This document shows positions 36,989 through 47,816 of a stretch of DNA of 64,000 bases, piece by piece. This DNA comes from Ignavibacteriales bacterium. Lineage in GTDB: Bacteria; Bacteroidota; Ignavibacteria; Ignavibacteriales; Melioribacteraceae. The stretch lies in contig JACKAB010000009.1 of the NCBI GenBank assembly GCA_020635285.1, positions 213,392 through 277,391 of the forward strand, in the 5' to 3' direction. Under the pieces are notes generated by a model. The model saw only the letters and a program-made list of their open reading frames with translations. It did not search any database and was not told the origin of the DNA. A program made the position numbers and the translations under genes. Positions within the stretch are counted from its first letter, which is position 1, and every line of letters starts with the position of its first letter.

Positions 36989-37885
36989 ATGATTGAATCT
37001 GTAAAAAATATAACAAAATTTGATACTTGGATATTAGCCAGTCGTCCTAAAACATTACTCGCGGCAGTAGTTCCGGTCGTTACGGGCACGTCAATTGTTT
37101 CTTATGAAACAAAGGTTAATTTTATAGCTTCTGCAGTTGCTTTACTTTGCTCAGTTTTAATTCAAGTCGGGACAAATTTTGTAAATGATCTTTATGATTA
37201 TTTATCAGGGGCAGATAGTGATACACGTAAAGGACCTACCAGAGCGTTAGCTTCTGGAATGCTTACAGTTAAGGAAATGAAGTTTGCAATATTTTTAGTT
37301 TTTGCTGTAACTTTTATATTGGGACTTTACCTAGTTTATATTTCTACATGGATAACTTTGTTGATTGGCTTATTATCTATTTTTGCCGGTATTGCATACA
37401 CAGCCGGCCCTTATCCATTGGCATACAATGGACTTGGCGATGTTTTTGTTTTCCTTTTTTTTGGAATTATTGGAACTGTTGGAACTTATTATGTGCAAGT
37501 TGTAGATGTTTCTGCGCTTGTTTTATGGTCATCAATCCCAGTTGGAGCATTGATCACAAATATTCTTGTTGTAAATAATTACCGTGATATTGATGAGGAT
37601 AGAGAAGTCGGAAAGAACACGCTAGCGGTAAAAATGGGAAGAAAGTTTACTCGATACCAATATTTAATTTTTATGATTTTATCATATTTGATTTTGTTTG
37701 TTGTTTACTTTACTTATAATCAACGCCTATTTGTGTTCCTTCCTTTGTTGACTTTACCATTGGCGATAAAATTAATCAGAATGATTTTTCATTACAGTGG
37801 AAATGAGCTAAATAAAACTCTTGAACTGACTGCAAAACTTTCAGCATTTTATGGTTTTCTTTTTGCGGTTGGAATTTTATTATGA
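36989..37885 (+). CDS. menA: 1,4-dihydroxy-2-naphthoate prenyltransferase
   Basis: MenA attaches the polyprenyl chain to DHNA in the inner membrane. The 298-residue protein is a UbiA-type enzyme with about eight membrane helices. The first aspartate motif is N-D-L-Y-D-Y-L-S-G-A-D-S-D (near residue 67) and the second is N-Y-R-D-I-D-E-D-R-E-V-G-K-N-T (near 190). The N-terminal W-I-L-A-S-R-P-K-T-L block is typical of MenA. It overlaps the menC start by ATGA. Confidence 0.95.
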   Translation: MIESVKNITKFDTWILASRPKTLLAAVVPVVTGTSIVSYETKVNFIASAVALLCSVLIQVGTNFVNDLYDYLSGADSDTRKGPTRALASGMLTVKEMKFAIFLVFAVTFILGLYLVYISTWITLLIGLLSIFAGIAYTAGPYPLAYNGLGDVFVFLFFGIIGTVGTYYVQVVDVSALVLWSSIPVGALITNILVVNNYRDIDEDREVGKNTLAVKMGRKFTRYQYLIFMILSYLILFVVYFTYNQRLFVFLPLLTLPLAIKLIRMIFHYSGNELNKTLELTAKLSAFYGFLFAVGILL

Positions 37886-38919
37886 AAATAGTTGAACTGA
37901 AATACAAACAATTTACCTTCCCACTAAAAAATCAATTTCACAACTCAAAGCAAACTATTCAATCAAAAGATGCAATAATTCTTAAAGCTATTAATTCTAA
38001 CGGGGAAATTTACTTCGGAGAGGTTTCACCACTTTTCGGCTTTAGCAAGGAAACAATTTTAGATTGCAAAGATGTATTGGATAATTTTATCCAAGATAAA
38101 ATTTTATTAAAAAATGTAAACGAAATTAAAAATGATCTACTCCTAAAAATAAAATTACCCTCACTTTTATTTGGGTTAGAATCTATTTTATTTCAGATGG
38201 AAAACAAACAAAAAAAATTCGATTTGAAAAAATAGAGAGTAATTGAAAATAATGCTATAATTGGTATTGATGATGATGTAAATAATTTAGAAAAAATTCA
38301 GCAATTTATTAAAAGCAGATTTGACACAATCAAATTAAAGGTTGGAAGTGATTTTGATCAAGAATTAAACTTAATAAAATTAATAAATCAAAGATACGGT
38401 AATTCAATAAAATTAAGATTAGATGTAAATGGAAATTGGAATTATGCAGAAGCAATTGAAAACATACATAAACTAGAAGAATATAATATTCAATATATTG
38501 AACAACCTGTCAAAGATAAAAATGAATTAATTGAATTAGCAAAAACAATAAAAATAGATATAGCACCAGATGAAAGTATTGAAAATATTAAAGATGCAGA
38601 AGAATTTATAAACTTTGGCAATTTTAATTTTATTGTATTAAAACCATCAATCAGAATGGGAATTTATGATACAATTAAAATCATTGAGCTTGCAAGCGAA
38701 AATAGTATCAATGTAATTATTACATCGGCTTATGAAACAGTAATTGGTAAAGCAATGTTGTTATATTTAGCAAGTTTAACTAATCATAATTATGCCCATG
38801 GATTAAATACAGAAACTTTAGGTGTTGATATATTTGATTCTTCGACTAATTATAATCTTCCAAAAATTAATTTAGACCAAAATTTATTTAGTTATCAAAT
38901 CAATGATGATATTTTATGA
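37882..38919 (+). pseudogene. menC: o-Succinylbenzoate synthase MenC, in-frame amber stop
   Basis: MenC dehydrates SHCHC to o-succinylbenzoate. The frame is open from 37882 except for one TAG at 38233-38235 (codon 118); the same frame continues to 38919. Enolase-superfamily residues lie after the stop: I-K-L-K-V-G (catalytic lysine), L-D-V-N-G-N-W, I-E-Q-P, A-P-D-E-S (metal ligands) and V-L-K-P-S (second lysine). Length is about 345 residues, normal for MenC. The stop is just after a run of eight A in AAACAAAAAAAATTC, so two offsetting indels could also explain it: one A gained there and one A lost by 38250 would read R-F-E-K-I-E-S-I-E-N-N. The start overlaps menA and the end overlaps menE. 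Confidence 0.8.
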
Positions 38920-40382
38920 AAGTTAGCTTAAATAAAAATCATTGGTTGGAATATCAAACGTATGTTAACCCAAATAATATTAGTCTTCAAACTAATTCAA
39001 AAAAATATACTTACTTAGAAATTTTTAAATTGAGCAAGAAAACCGCCGAATATTTTTCACAAAAAGGAATTAAGAAAAACCATCACGTTTCAATTTATTC
39101 AGAAAATAATTTTGAATTTGTTATTGCAATAAATGCTCTCTGGTTTTTAGGAGCAATTCCAATTCCGTTGAATATACGACTAAAAGAAAATGAAATTGAA
39201 AAATTACTAATTCATTCCCAAACCAGCTTTCTAATTGTGATAAATATGTCATTAACTATTGATTCTATTCAACATAAGCAGAAAATAGAATTTTCACAAA
39301 AAAACATTAAATCCATAAATACAATTGATAGAATTGAGAAGTTTAATCTAAAAAATATCGCAGTAATGATTTATTCTTCTGGATCGACTGGAGACCCAAA
39401 ACTTGTTCAACTAAGTTTTAATAATTTATATAATAGTTTCATTTCAGCAAATAGTTTTGTTAATCATAATGAAAAAGATAAATGGTTGGCAACATTACCA
39501 TTTTATCACATTGGCGGATTTTCTATAATAACTCGCTCATTTATTTCAGGAACCATTCTATCTATTCCCAAATCACTTAAAGAAGTTGAGTTGATTAAGA
39601 GTTTTAATAAGTTTCATCCAAGCGTAATATCATTGGTGCCAACACAACTTAAAAGACTGTTAGACAATAAAGTAAAACCATGGAAGCAGTTAAGGATAAT
39701 ATTTATTGGCGGTGGTCCAGCAAATGAAAAATTAATTCAACAAGCAATTGATAACAATTATCCAATTGTTATTGTTTATGGCTCAACTGAAACTTCTTCT
39801 ATGGTTACACTTTGTTCAACAGAAAACATTGTTAAAAATAGAATTTCTGCTGGGAAACCTTTTAAAAATGTTAAAATAAAAATTGTTAATAATGAAGATA
39901 TAGAATTGCCGATAGACGAAATTGGCAAAATTGTAATAGAATCAAAATCAGTTGCCGATTCATATTTCAATAGTTCAGAACCAAAAAATATTTGGGATGG
40001 AAAATATTATTCGAATGATTTAGGTAAAATTGACAAAAAGGGAAATTTACATATAGTTGGACGTGAAGATGATGTCATAATTTCCGGTGGCGAAAATATT
40101 TCCCTAATTGAAATAGAAAACTTAATTTCCCGTAAATGTTCCTTTAACAATTTTACAACTCTGGCGATAAAAGATAAAAAATGGGGACAAAGTTATTTAT
40201 TAATTATCGAAGCAAAAAAATCAGATATAATAAAAAATGAAGTTGAGAAAGTTCTAAAATCAAATATGGGTAAATATAAGTTACCCCAAAGAATACTTTT
40301 TGTTAATGAAATTCCAAAGACTGAGCTTGGAAAGATTAAAAAAAATGAATTGATGCGTAAACTTAAATTAAATGATCTGTAA
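38916..40382 (+). CDS. menE: o-Succinylbenzoate-CoA ligase
   Basis: MenE activates o-succinylbenzoate with ATP and CoA. The 488-residue ANL-family ligase has the phosphate-binding loop Y-S-S-G-S-T-G-D-P-K, the A-T-L-P-F-Y-H-I-G-G-F motif, I-V-Y-G-S-T-E-T (A5), N-D-L-G-K-I-D-K-K-G-N (A7), V-G-R-E-D-D-V-I-I-S-G-G-E-N-I (A8) and the C-terminal lysine P-K-T-E-L-G-K-I (A10). It is intact, begins inside the menC stop (ATGA) and closes the men operon. Its last 20 bases overlap the convergent thioesterase gene. Confidence 0.95.
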   Translation: MKVSLNKNHWLEYQTYVNPNNISLQTNSKKYTYLEIFKLSKKTAEYFSQKGIKKNHHVSIYSENNFEFVIAINALWFLGAIPIPLNIRLKENEIEKLLIHSQTSFLIVINMSLTIDSIQHKQKIEFSQKNIKSINTIDRIEKFNLKNIAVMIYSSGSTGDPKLVQLSFNNLYNSFISANSFVNHNEKDKWLATLPFYHIGGFSIITRSFISGTILSIPKSLKEVELIKSFNKFHPSVISLVPTQLKRLLDNKVKPWKQLRIIFIGGGPANEKLIQQAIDNNYPIVIVYGSTETSSMVTLCSTENIVKNRISAGKPFKNVKIKIVNNEDIELPIDEIGKIVIESKSVADSYFNSSEPKNIWDGKYYSNDLGKIDKKGNLHIVGREDDVIISGGENISLIEIENLISRKCSFNNFTTLAIKDKKWGQSYLLIIEAKKSDIIKNEVEKVLKSNMGKYKLPQRILFVNEIPKTELGKIKKNELMRKLKLNDL

Positions 40383-40763
40383 GCTTTGCTCTCAATTCAT
40401 TTGGTATTGCTGATTTGGTAAACGAATTTTTATTTGCAATTACATGTTTTGTCTTAACTTCAGCTTTAATTTGGTCATCTATTTTAAGAAAATATTTTAG
40501 GGCAAACGAGGTATTCCCAATACTTTCTACAAAAACTTCACAAGTTAAAATATCCCCAAATTTAACCGGTGAAAAAAAATCAGCATTTGAATTAACTATT
40601 GGAATTACAAACTCATCATTCAAAAAGTAATTTTTTTCAAGGTTAAAATTCTCAAAAAAATTGTTCATAGGCGATGTGTGCAATCTTAAAAAAGTTCATG
40701 AAAAAAGACTATTCCACCAGGATCAGTATCAGAAAATGCGACTCGATATGTAGTAGTAAACAA
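40363..40763 (-). CDS. Hotdog thioesterase, likely DHNA-CoA hydrolase; one frameshift
   Basis: A 4HBT-type hotdog protein of about 130 residues once the frame is joined near 40695 (one T too many). The upstream frame gives Y-R-V-A-F-S-D-T-D-P-G-G-I-V-F-F-H-E-L-F, the catalytic Asp-containing loop and central helix, and the downstream frame continues K-I-A-H-T-S-P-M-N-N-F-F. TTG at 40763 with AGAGG five bases before it is the best start. Classical menaquinone synthesis needs a DHNA-CoA thioesterase between MenB and MenA; no other candidate is in the operon, and this gene overlaps the end of menE on the other strand. The substrate is inferred from location. Confidence 0.72.
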
Positions 40764-40856
40764 TTGTGCCTCTTTTGTCTCTATTTAACAAAAAAATAAT
40801 TAAGTATATTAGCACGTTAAATTAATATTTATTTTTTATCATCAAAAGGAAATTTT

Positions 40857-41257
40857 GTGAGTCCGCTTTTAATAATTGCTTTAGTTTTGGTTACACTATT
40901 TATTGCATTTCAAATATATGTTTTTGTTAAATCTAAAAAATCAGTAGGCAATCCTATTCCGTTTGATACGATTAATAATGAAATTGCAAATAAAATTAAA
41001 GATAAAAAAGTTTGATCTATTTTTATTCTCCATCATGTCATAATTGTAAAAAACAAACTCCAATAATTGAAAAACTGAAAAGTGAGTTTCAGTCAATAAT
41101 ATCAGTAGATATTAGTAAAGATTTAGAAACTGCCCGAGCATTCAATATTATGGGCACGCCTTCAATTTTATTTTTGGGAACCAAAACAATTGAAGGTGTT
41201 TTTGTTGGTGTAAAAAATGAAAGTTTTATTCGAGAAAAACTTCATGAGTTAACCTAA
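40857..41257 (+). CDS. Membrane-anchored thioredoxin-like protein, one frameshift
   Basis: The N-terminal frame starts at GTG 40857 after AAAAGGA and encodes a membrane helix (L-L-I-I-A-L-V-L-V-T-L-F-I-A-F) and a linker. A missing T near 41012 moves to the frame ending at 41257, which has L-I-Y-F-Y-S-P-S-C-H-N-C-K-K-Q-T-P, a thioredoxin C-x-x-C site, and the cis-proline G-T-P-S-I-L-F-L. The joined protein has about 133 residues, anchored at the N-terminus. Redox partner unknown. Confidence 0.78.
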
Positions 41258-41313
41258 AGAAAAATACTTTAATCTAATCACAAAAATCCATTATAATAAT
41301 TCTAAGAAAATTT

Positions 41314-42621
41314 ATGTTCAAAAAAATATTTGTAATCATATCGTTTATAATTTTAAGTGCTCTTAATGCACAGCAAGTAGAAATTAAAAAAACTTATTAT
41401 CCTAATGGCAAGTTAGAATCAGAGGGTGAATTTATAAACGGTAATAAACATGGGATTTATAAGGAATATTATGATAATGGAGTTTTATGGAAAGAGTGGA
41501 ATTTTAATAACGGAAAAGAAGAAGGTATTTCAAATTGGTATTTTTTTGATGGAACTTTGAGTATGATTTGGAATTACCAGAATGGGAAACTTGAAGGTGA
41601 TGCAACTTGGTATTATGAGACCGGTGAAATTTGGTCAATTCCGCATTACGAAAATAATGTGCAGCAAGGTTTTACAAAAACTTATTATAAAAGCGGAGCC
41701 ATTCAAGGAATATGGAATTACGAAAATGGAAAACTCAATGGAATTTCTAAACAATTTTTTGAAGACGGCAGACTTGAAACTGAAAGAAATTATATCAATG
41801 GGAAACTTGAAGGAGTAAGTAAGGTTTATAATAACTATGGCGGAGTTGCTCTTGAGGCAAACTACAGTAATGATCAACTAAATGGTACTTCATATATTTA
41901 TTATCCTGACAAGTCTATAAAAGTACGTGATACCTACGAGCATGGACAAATTGTTAAACGCGTGCGATATGATATTGTTGGCAACTATGAAAAAACCGAA
42001 GAAAGTTTTGCAGATTATTACGGCGATGGAACTTTGAAATCTGAGCTTAATTTTAAAGAAGGCAGCATTGATGGAATAAACAAATATTATTATCCAGGCG
42101 GATTTATAAAGGCAATTTTAAATTATGATAATGAAAAATTAGATTCAATTTGCACTTATTTTTCTGAAGATGGAATTATAAATAAGCATATTAATTATAT
42201 GAATTGAGTTAAAATTGGAGAATAATTAGTTTATGATTCGTTAGGTTTCCTAACCGGAAAATTAAATTATTTACAAGATGAAATAAATGGAGAAGCCTTA
42301 ACATTTTTTCAAAATGGGGCTGTTAAAAGTTCTGCACATTATGTTTATGGAAAAAGAGAAGGGAAGCAAGCAGAATATTTTTCAGATGGTAAAATTGCCG
42401 CAGAAATTTATTATAAAAATGATTTGAAAGATGGAGTTAGTACTTCCTATTTTAATAATGGGGAAGTAAGCAGTTTTGGAATTTATAAGGAAGGTAAAAA
42501 AGATGGGAAGTTTTATGATTACCATAAAAATGGGTTGCTAAAGCGAGAACAAGTTTTTGAGATGGATTCTCTAATTTCTGAAATCAATTATAATGAAAAA
42601 GGTTTGAAAGTGAGTAATTGA
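41314..42621 (+). pseudogene. YwqK-family repeat protein interrupted by two in-frame stops
   Basis: A secreted protein (signal peptide about 1-20) built from about a dozen copies of a MORN-like, YwqK-type unit of roughly 22-24 residues, for example Y-Y-x-N-G-x-L-x-x-E-x-x-F-x-x-G-K-x-x-G. The frame is open from 41314 to a TGA at 42205-42207, has a TAA at 42223-42225, then continues in the same frame with intact repeats (G-K-R-E-G-K-Q-A-E-Y-F and G-K-K-D-G-K-F-Y-D-Y) to 42621. Unlike most breaks here these are not frame changes. Position of the first stop suggests an ancestral glycine (GGA to TGA). The name 'antitoxin' used for the family does not imply a toxin here; no partner is seen. Confidence 0.75.
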
Positions 42622-42679
42622 TTTTTGAAAGATTCTAGTTTACATGTTACTTGCGTAAAACAGAAATCTAAAAGATTAT

Positions 42680-43636
42680 CTATTTTTCTACCTCAAGCTC
42701 AATTTTATTTTCATCAACATTGAGAAAAATTTTATTATTGTTTTTGGATATACTTACTTTTGATACTTCCGAATTTATTTCTTTGATTTCTTTTTCAACA
42801 TTAAAGTAATCTTTAGAAATTATCTTTGCATTTGAATAAATCCATTGGCCATTAGTTAAATTTGGAACATTCGCTTTAACCAATACTGCATTAGTATTTT
42901 CAGATATTCCATCTAGATAAATTTCACTATCGGTGAGCGATTCTTTCCATAAGACCTTATTATTTTTTAGATCAAAATAAAATGCTGTTTTATTTGTAAA
43001 CCCTAAAAATGAATTACTATCACTAAAAGAACCGTTGTTAAAATTTTCATCAATATTAATTGAAGTATTATTTTCTCTGTTAAAAATGATTGATAATTTA
43101 TTTCGATTTGCTTTTCCCAATTATAAACCGAAGCTGCTAAATATTTCCCATCTTCTGAATAAGCTAAGCCTGAAATTATTCCAGTGCTGACAGTTACTGA
43201 ATCTTTCAGATTTCCACTAAAATCAAATATAAAAATTTTATTTTCAGCTTTCTCTGAAATTAAAATTGCAACATCATTAATACTGGCTTTAGCTAAAATG
43301 CTTTGTTCGTTTTGTTGATGGGACTTATAAAATAAGTGCTTTGTCAATAATTCAGAATTGCGATAAAACTCAACTAAACCTTCTTGCGAATAGACTAACA
43401 ACAAATTATCTTTATTAAGTATTGTTACTTCCGGTATTGACTGATAAGGTAATAATGTTTTTTTAAAATTGTATTGTGAAATCGCATTATTAAATACTGA
43501 GATTGAAAGTTCGCGTGATTCAGAGTAATTATTATCACTTGCTATTTTTTTTATAAGAAAAATCACTTTGCGCGATTGTAGCAACATTTAACGAAATAAT
43601 AAGTATGGTAAATATTTTTAAAGTTATTTTGATCAT
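42680..43636 (-). pseudogene. Exported WD40-like/beta-propeller protein, frameshifted
   Basis: Three frames join into one product of about 318 residues: a signal peptide from ATG 43636 (I-L-I-I-S-L-N-V-A-T-I-A-Q), a middle part (43587 to about 43125) and a C-terminal part (to 42680). Repeats such as L-A-Y-S-E-D-G-K-Y-L-A-A-S-V-Y and I-F-I-F-D-F-S-G-N-L resemble WD40/PD40 propeller blades. Breaks lie near 43555 and 43120. No catalytic motif is visible. It starts 15 bases after the end of the M23 peptidase gene on the same strand, so the two are likely co-transcribed. Confidence 0.6.
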
Positions 43637-43651
43637 TTTAATTTGTAATTC

Positions 43652-45981
43652 CTATTTGAGAAGGATCATTTTTTTGTTTGAATAAATGAATCTGTTTTAA
43701 TTTGATAATAATAAATTCCACTTGCTAAATTCGATGCATCAAAAGTTATTTCATAGGTCCCGGTTTTTTGTTTTCATTCACAAGAGTTTTAACTTCTCTT
43801 CCGAGGATGTCATAAACTGTCAGCTTCAGTGAAGAAAAAAATCTCTTTCGCTACTGACGGGATGTTGTATTTAATAGTTGTAATTGGATTAAATGGATTT
43901 GGATAGTTTTGTTCCAACACAAATTTATTTGGGCTTATATTATTTTCTTCGTCAACTCCAATAATAATAATATTATAATAAAGAAAAATATCAAGCATTA
44001 ATTGGTTACGTCCATTTTCATCGGTAATCGATTCAAACGGAAAAGAGAAATAAAATAATTGACCAAAGTAAGAACTATCTCCAAAAGTGCCTTTGTAAGC
44101 TATTCCGCCTTTTCTATGTTCTCCGTCTCTATCATGTTCAAAGTTATAATTTAAAATTGGAACTGCTCCATTTATCGGTTCAATATCGTCCGGAGCTTTA
44201 TCATAAAAAGTAGTTTCAAATCCTTCAAATATAGAGCCTTCCTCTCCATGAATTTCGTTTAATAAATCAATTCCATCATGCATTAATTTTGCTTTTAAGT
44301 ATTGATGATAAAAAAGTGTATCGGAGAATTCACTGTAACTATGTTTTGTGTCTAAATCCTGACCAATATTACTCCCACTGATAAAGAGCTTACCGCCATT
44401 TTCAAGATACTGAGCGATTTTGAATTGTTCTATATTTACTAAAGTATTATCCACAATTGACTCATCGCCCAAAAACCAAATTACAATACTGTAGTCATTT
44501 AAATTGATGAGTTCATCTATTACCGCTTCGTTCGAGCAAGATGATAAATCAAAATAAAATAAAGTATTATAAATCGATTTTGCATAAACAAGATTAAATT
44601 CATGTGTTGGTTCTGCCCAGCTTGCGTTTCCACCGTATCTGTCAAATCCATCTACAATTAAGATGTGAGATTTTTCTAAAGCTAAAGGTTTTTCTAATTT
44701 TGAAACTGTTGAGTAAATATCACTTCGCTCGGATTCATTTTCATTAGAATCAATTGCGGTTAAGTAATATTTTAATTCTTTCTTAGTAGTTGGAGTTAAA
44801 AAATTATTTGGACTTTTAAACATAATTTCAGTTGTTTCACTTGTCAGTGTTGTTTCGTCAGCAGCAAGTTTCCAATCGTCTTCAAGTAATGGGGAATAAT
44901 ACATTCTGTAACCTTTTAAGTTAATGGAAACATAATTTTCCCAACTTATAAAAATAGAATCATTACTAGTTAAAACTGTGCTAAGAACAGGGGGCAATTT
45001 AATTACTGATATCGGAAATCGTGTTGATGCTGAATTTCCGCGAGTGTCTTCTGAAAAAATTTCTAACAAGTAATTACCCTCGTCAAGTAAATCGGTATCC
45101 AGATAATTATTTGGAATTGTTAAAGTTGAATTTATTTGATTCTCTCCATTGCCATTTGTCAACCAATAAATAGGATCCGAGAGCGTGGCAACACCTTGCA
45201 CGTAAGCACTGTGTACGTAACTATCGCTTGGCAAATAGTAAAACCTATATTTTACACCATTATCTGCCGGCTCATAAATTATTTGATTGCCATCTTCTGA
45301 GAGAATTCTGTAACCTAAAATGTAAGTTCCATTATTAGCATTTGAACCGGTTGCGCCGTTTACTTCACGCACTTTAATTCTTATATCAACTTTTCCCTTT
45401 AGTTGATTGGATGGGATGTCAATTGAACTTCGATCTTGAAAAAATCTCAAAGTATTAGCCTCAATTACCGGAGGGAAAAAATCTGTATAGGGATTTAATC
45501 CGCCTTCTGGTCTAACTGGATTTATTTCATTCCCAATACCACTCGTATTTTCATCAAGTAATTCTCTTTCAATTAAATGCACGTGTGCTGCGCCAACATA
45601 AATAGTCCCAAGAATTGTTTGTCCGGTTACAACATTCTGTCCAACTGTTAAACTTGGGCTTGGGACAACATGATAATATGTGAAATGTTTTTTCTTACCA
45701 TTGATTAAAGATTTAACATTTATATAAGAGTCATAACCATTATTTACAAAAGAGTAAACCGTTCCATCCATAGATGGATAAACTGGGTTCCCATCTGGTT
45801 CACCAATATCTACTGCGTTGTGAAAATGATCCGAGCTTCCTGTATTTCTAAATTCACCAAAAGTTGCATTTAATCCCTGGCTTGAATTTAGTGGAGGAGT
45901 AGGCCATTGATATTTGGTATTGTCAACTTGAGCTAATAGAATTAGGTTGCAAAATAAAATAGCAAGAATAATATTTTTCAT
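43652..45981 (-). CDS. Secreted M23 metallopeptidase with type IX sorting tail, frameshifted end
   Basis: About 775 residues when joined. After a signal peptide (from M-K-N-I-I-L-A) comes an M23 (LytM-like) domain at about 45-150 with the zinc residues H-N-A-V-D-I-G and H-V-H-L, so it should cut peptidoglycan or proteins. A fibronectin-like region and a long domain with D-Y-S-I-V-I-W-F-L-G follow, then the sorting tail V-L-E-Q-N-Y-P-N-P-F-N-P. The main frame breaks near 43835; shifted frames give L-K-L-T-V-Y-D-I-L-G-R-E-V-K-T-L and A-S-G-I-Y-Y-Y-Q-I, completing the sorting domain, and end at 43652. The start at 45981 begins the signal peptide. Confidence 0.85.
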
Positions 45982-46052
45982 GTTATATATAATTATTAAA
46001 ATGGAAAACAATATAAGAGATAAAAAGATAGGATAAAATAAAAAAAGGGGGA

Positions 46053-47675
46053 CTAACTATTGAATATGACTGAAAAAACAGAGCCAACATTTTTTTCACT
46101 TTTTACTTTTAATACTGCATTGTTCAATTCCGCGTAACTTTTTACTAAGGATAATCCCAAACCAATTCCTTCATAACTTCTTGTATAACCTTGCTCTTCT
46201 TGAGTAAATGGTTCAAAAATTTTATGCATATATTCTGTAGATATACCTATTCCAGTGTCAACTATATCCACTTGAATATTTCCATAATTATTTACAAACG
46301 ACTCGACGGAGATGGTTCCTGTTTTGGTATATTTAATTGCATTATCAATTAAGTTTGTAAACATTTGGTTTATTGAATATTGGTCGCAGACTAATCTTAT
46401 TGGAGATGACCCATTTTTTAACTCAAGTTTTATTCCCTTCTCGTATGCTCTTGAGTTTAGTTCTTTAATGATTTTCCATAAAACATCGTCTTCCAAATTT
46501 ACTTCACTTAATTCAATTTTATATTTTTGGTTCTGTATTTTTGACACATTAAGAATTAAGTCAATAGTTCTTGTTAATCTGCTTCCGCCTCTTTCAATGT
46601 ATTCAAAAGATTCGGCTATTTCTTCATCTAGTTTTCCCGCTAATTCATTTTTGATTAATGATGAAAAACTTAAAATAGAATTTAGCGGTGTTCTAATTTC
46701 ATGAGAAATTTGCGCAAGAAAATCTGATTTTAATCTTACTGCTTCTTCAGCTTCTTGTTTTGCAAGAAGTAAATCATCTTCATATTTTTTTCTTTCAATC
46801 ACTCTGGAAATTTGATGAGCAACTAACTCCAGAACTTCTTTATGTTCTTTTGTATATTGTTTTCCGAGATAATCTTTAATAATAATTGCACCAATAATTT
46901 TATTCTGAATTATTAAAGGAATACCAATTATAGTTTTCGGAGTAATGTTATAATTTAACAACTCTGAGTTTTCAATAAGATATTCAATACTTTGTTCATC
47001 AAGTAATACAGCATTATCATTTTTCTTTATATATCCATATTCTGCTTCAAGATTAGGTTTCTCATCCACATTAACTTCATTAAGTATAAATGGAAATTCT
47101 AGTTTATTTGCTTTTGGATTGCACAGGCATACTGCAAAATTATTTATAGGCATTAATTGAGTTGCGGCTTTATATATTGAATTATAAAATCCTTTATTCA
47201 ATGCTGCTTTACTTACCAGATTTGCAATCTGCAGCAAAACAGATTGAAGCAATTCATTTTTTAATCTTCCTGTTACGTTAATTGCAGTAGTTATTCTAAG
47301 CTTATTCCCATCTTCATCATTTACACGTAAATTGGTAGTCTGAATGTAAAAGTAAGTTCCATTTTTATGTTTTACTTTTTCTTCAGCTTTAAGAATGTTT
47401 GTGCCATTAAAAATTTTAGTATGATTTTGAAAAGAAATTAGTTGAGAATCTTCAGAAAGCAGGAATGAATATTCTTGCCCGGTTATTTCATCTTGAGTAT
47501 AACCAAACATTTTGGAGAATAGATTATTAGCCTCAAGAATTTTGCCATCAAAATTTACAATACAAATTGCACTTTCGGCATCATTAAATAAGGACTTGAA
47601 AAGTTCTAAATATTTTCCCTTATTGCTCTCTTCCAAATCTATTTCGCTTATATATTGTTCTTTCTTTTTATTCAT
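46053..47675 (-). CDS. PAS-GAF sensor histidine kinase
   Basis: A 540-residue soluble kinase. A PAS domain covers about 25-140 (N-F-D-G-K-I-L-E-A-N-N-L-F), a GAF domain about 150-295, then the dimerisation helix with the phosphorylated H325 (Q-I-S-H-E-I-R-T-P-L-N) and an ATPase domain with N-L-I-D-N-A-I-K-Y-T, D-T-G-I-G-I-S and G-I-G-L-G-L-S. No membrane segment is seen. No response regulator is adjacent; the nearest is the NtrC-type gene at 50380. It is transcribed away from the ferredoxin gene across 141 bases. Confidence 0.92.
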   Translation of the reverse strand: MNKKKEQYISEIDLEESNKGKYLELFKSLFNDAESAICIVNFDGKILEANNLFSKMFGYTQDEITGQEYSFLLSEDSQLISFQNHTKIFNGTNILKAEEKVKHKNGTYFYIQTTNLRVNDEDGNKLRITTAINVTGRLKNELLQSVLLQIANLVSKAALNKGFYNSIYKAATQLMPINNFAVCLCNPKANKLEFPFILNEVNVDEKPNLEAEYGYIKKNDNAVLLDEQSIEYLIENSELLNYNITPKTIIGIPLIIQNKIIGAIIIKDYLGKQYTKEHKEVLELVAHQISRVIERKKYEDDLLLAKQEAEEAVRLKSDFLAQISHEIRTPLNSILSFSSLIKNELAGKLDEEIAESFEYIERGGSRLTRTIDLILNVSKIQNQKYKIELSEVNLEDDVLWKIIKELNSRAYEKGIKLELKNGSSPIRLVCDQYSINQMFTNLIDNAIKYTKTGTISVESFVNNYGNIQVDIVDTGIGISTEYMHKIFEPFTQEEQGYTRSYEGIGLGLSLVKSYAELNNAVLKVKSEKNVGSVFSVIFNS

Positions 47676-47816
47676 TTTAAGATTAGTTCTTTATTCTTTG
47701 ATTATTATCGGCAATTATTTTTCATTTTTGAGATCTATCAAGTATTATTTCTTTAAATTAAACAGTCCTTTATTTATTTTAAATTATCATTTTTGAGAAA
47801 GGAAGCAGTTTTGTTA

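Noticed and set aside
38233..42225. Reassigned stop codons
   Set aside because: TAG, TGA and TAA all end intact genes here (for example TGA at menD, TAG at the NtrB kinase), and the in-frame cases are confined to two genes.
41314..42621. Toxin-antitoxin system from the YwqK family name
   Set aside because: No toxin-like partner is adjacent, and the family name comes from one characterised case; the protein is exported.
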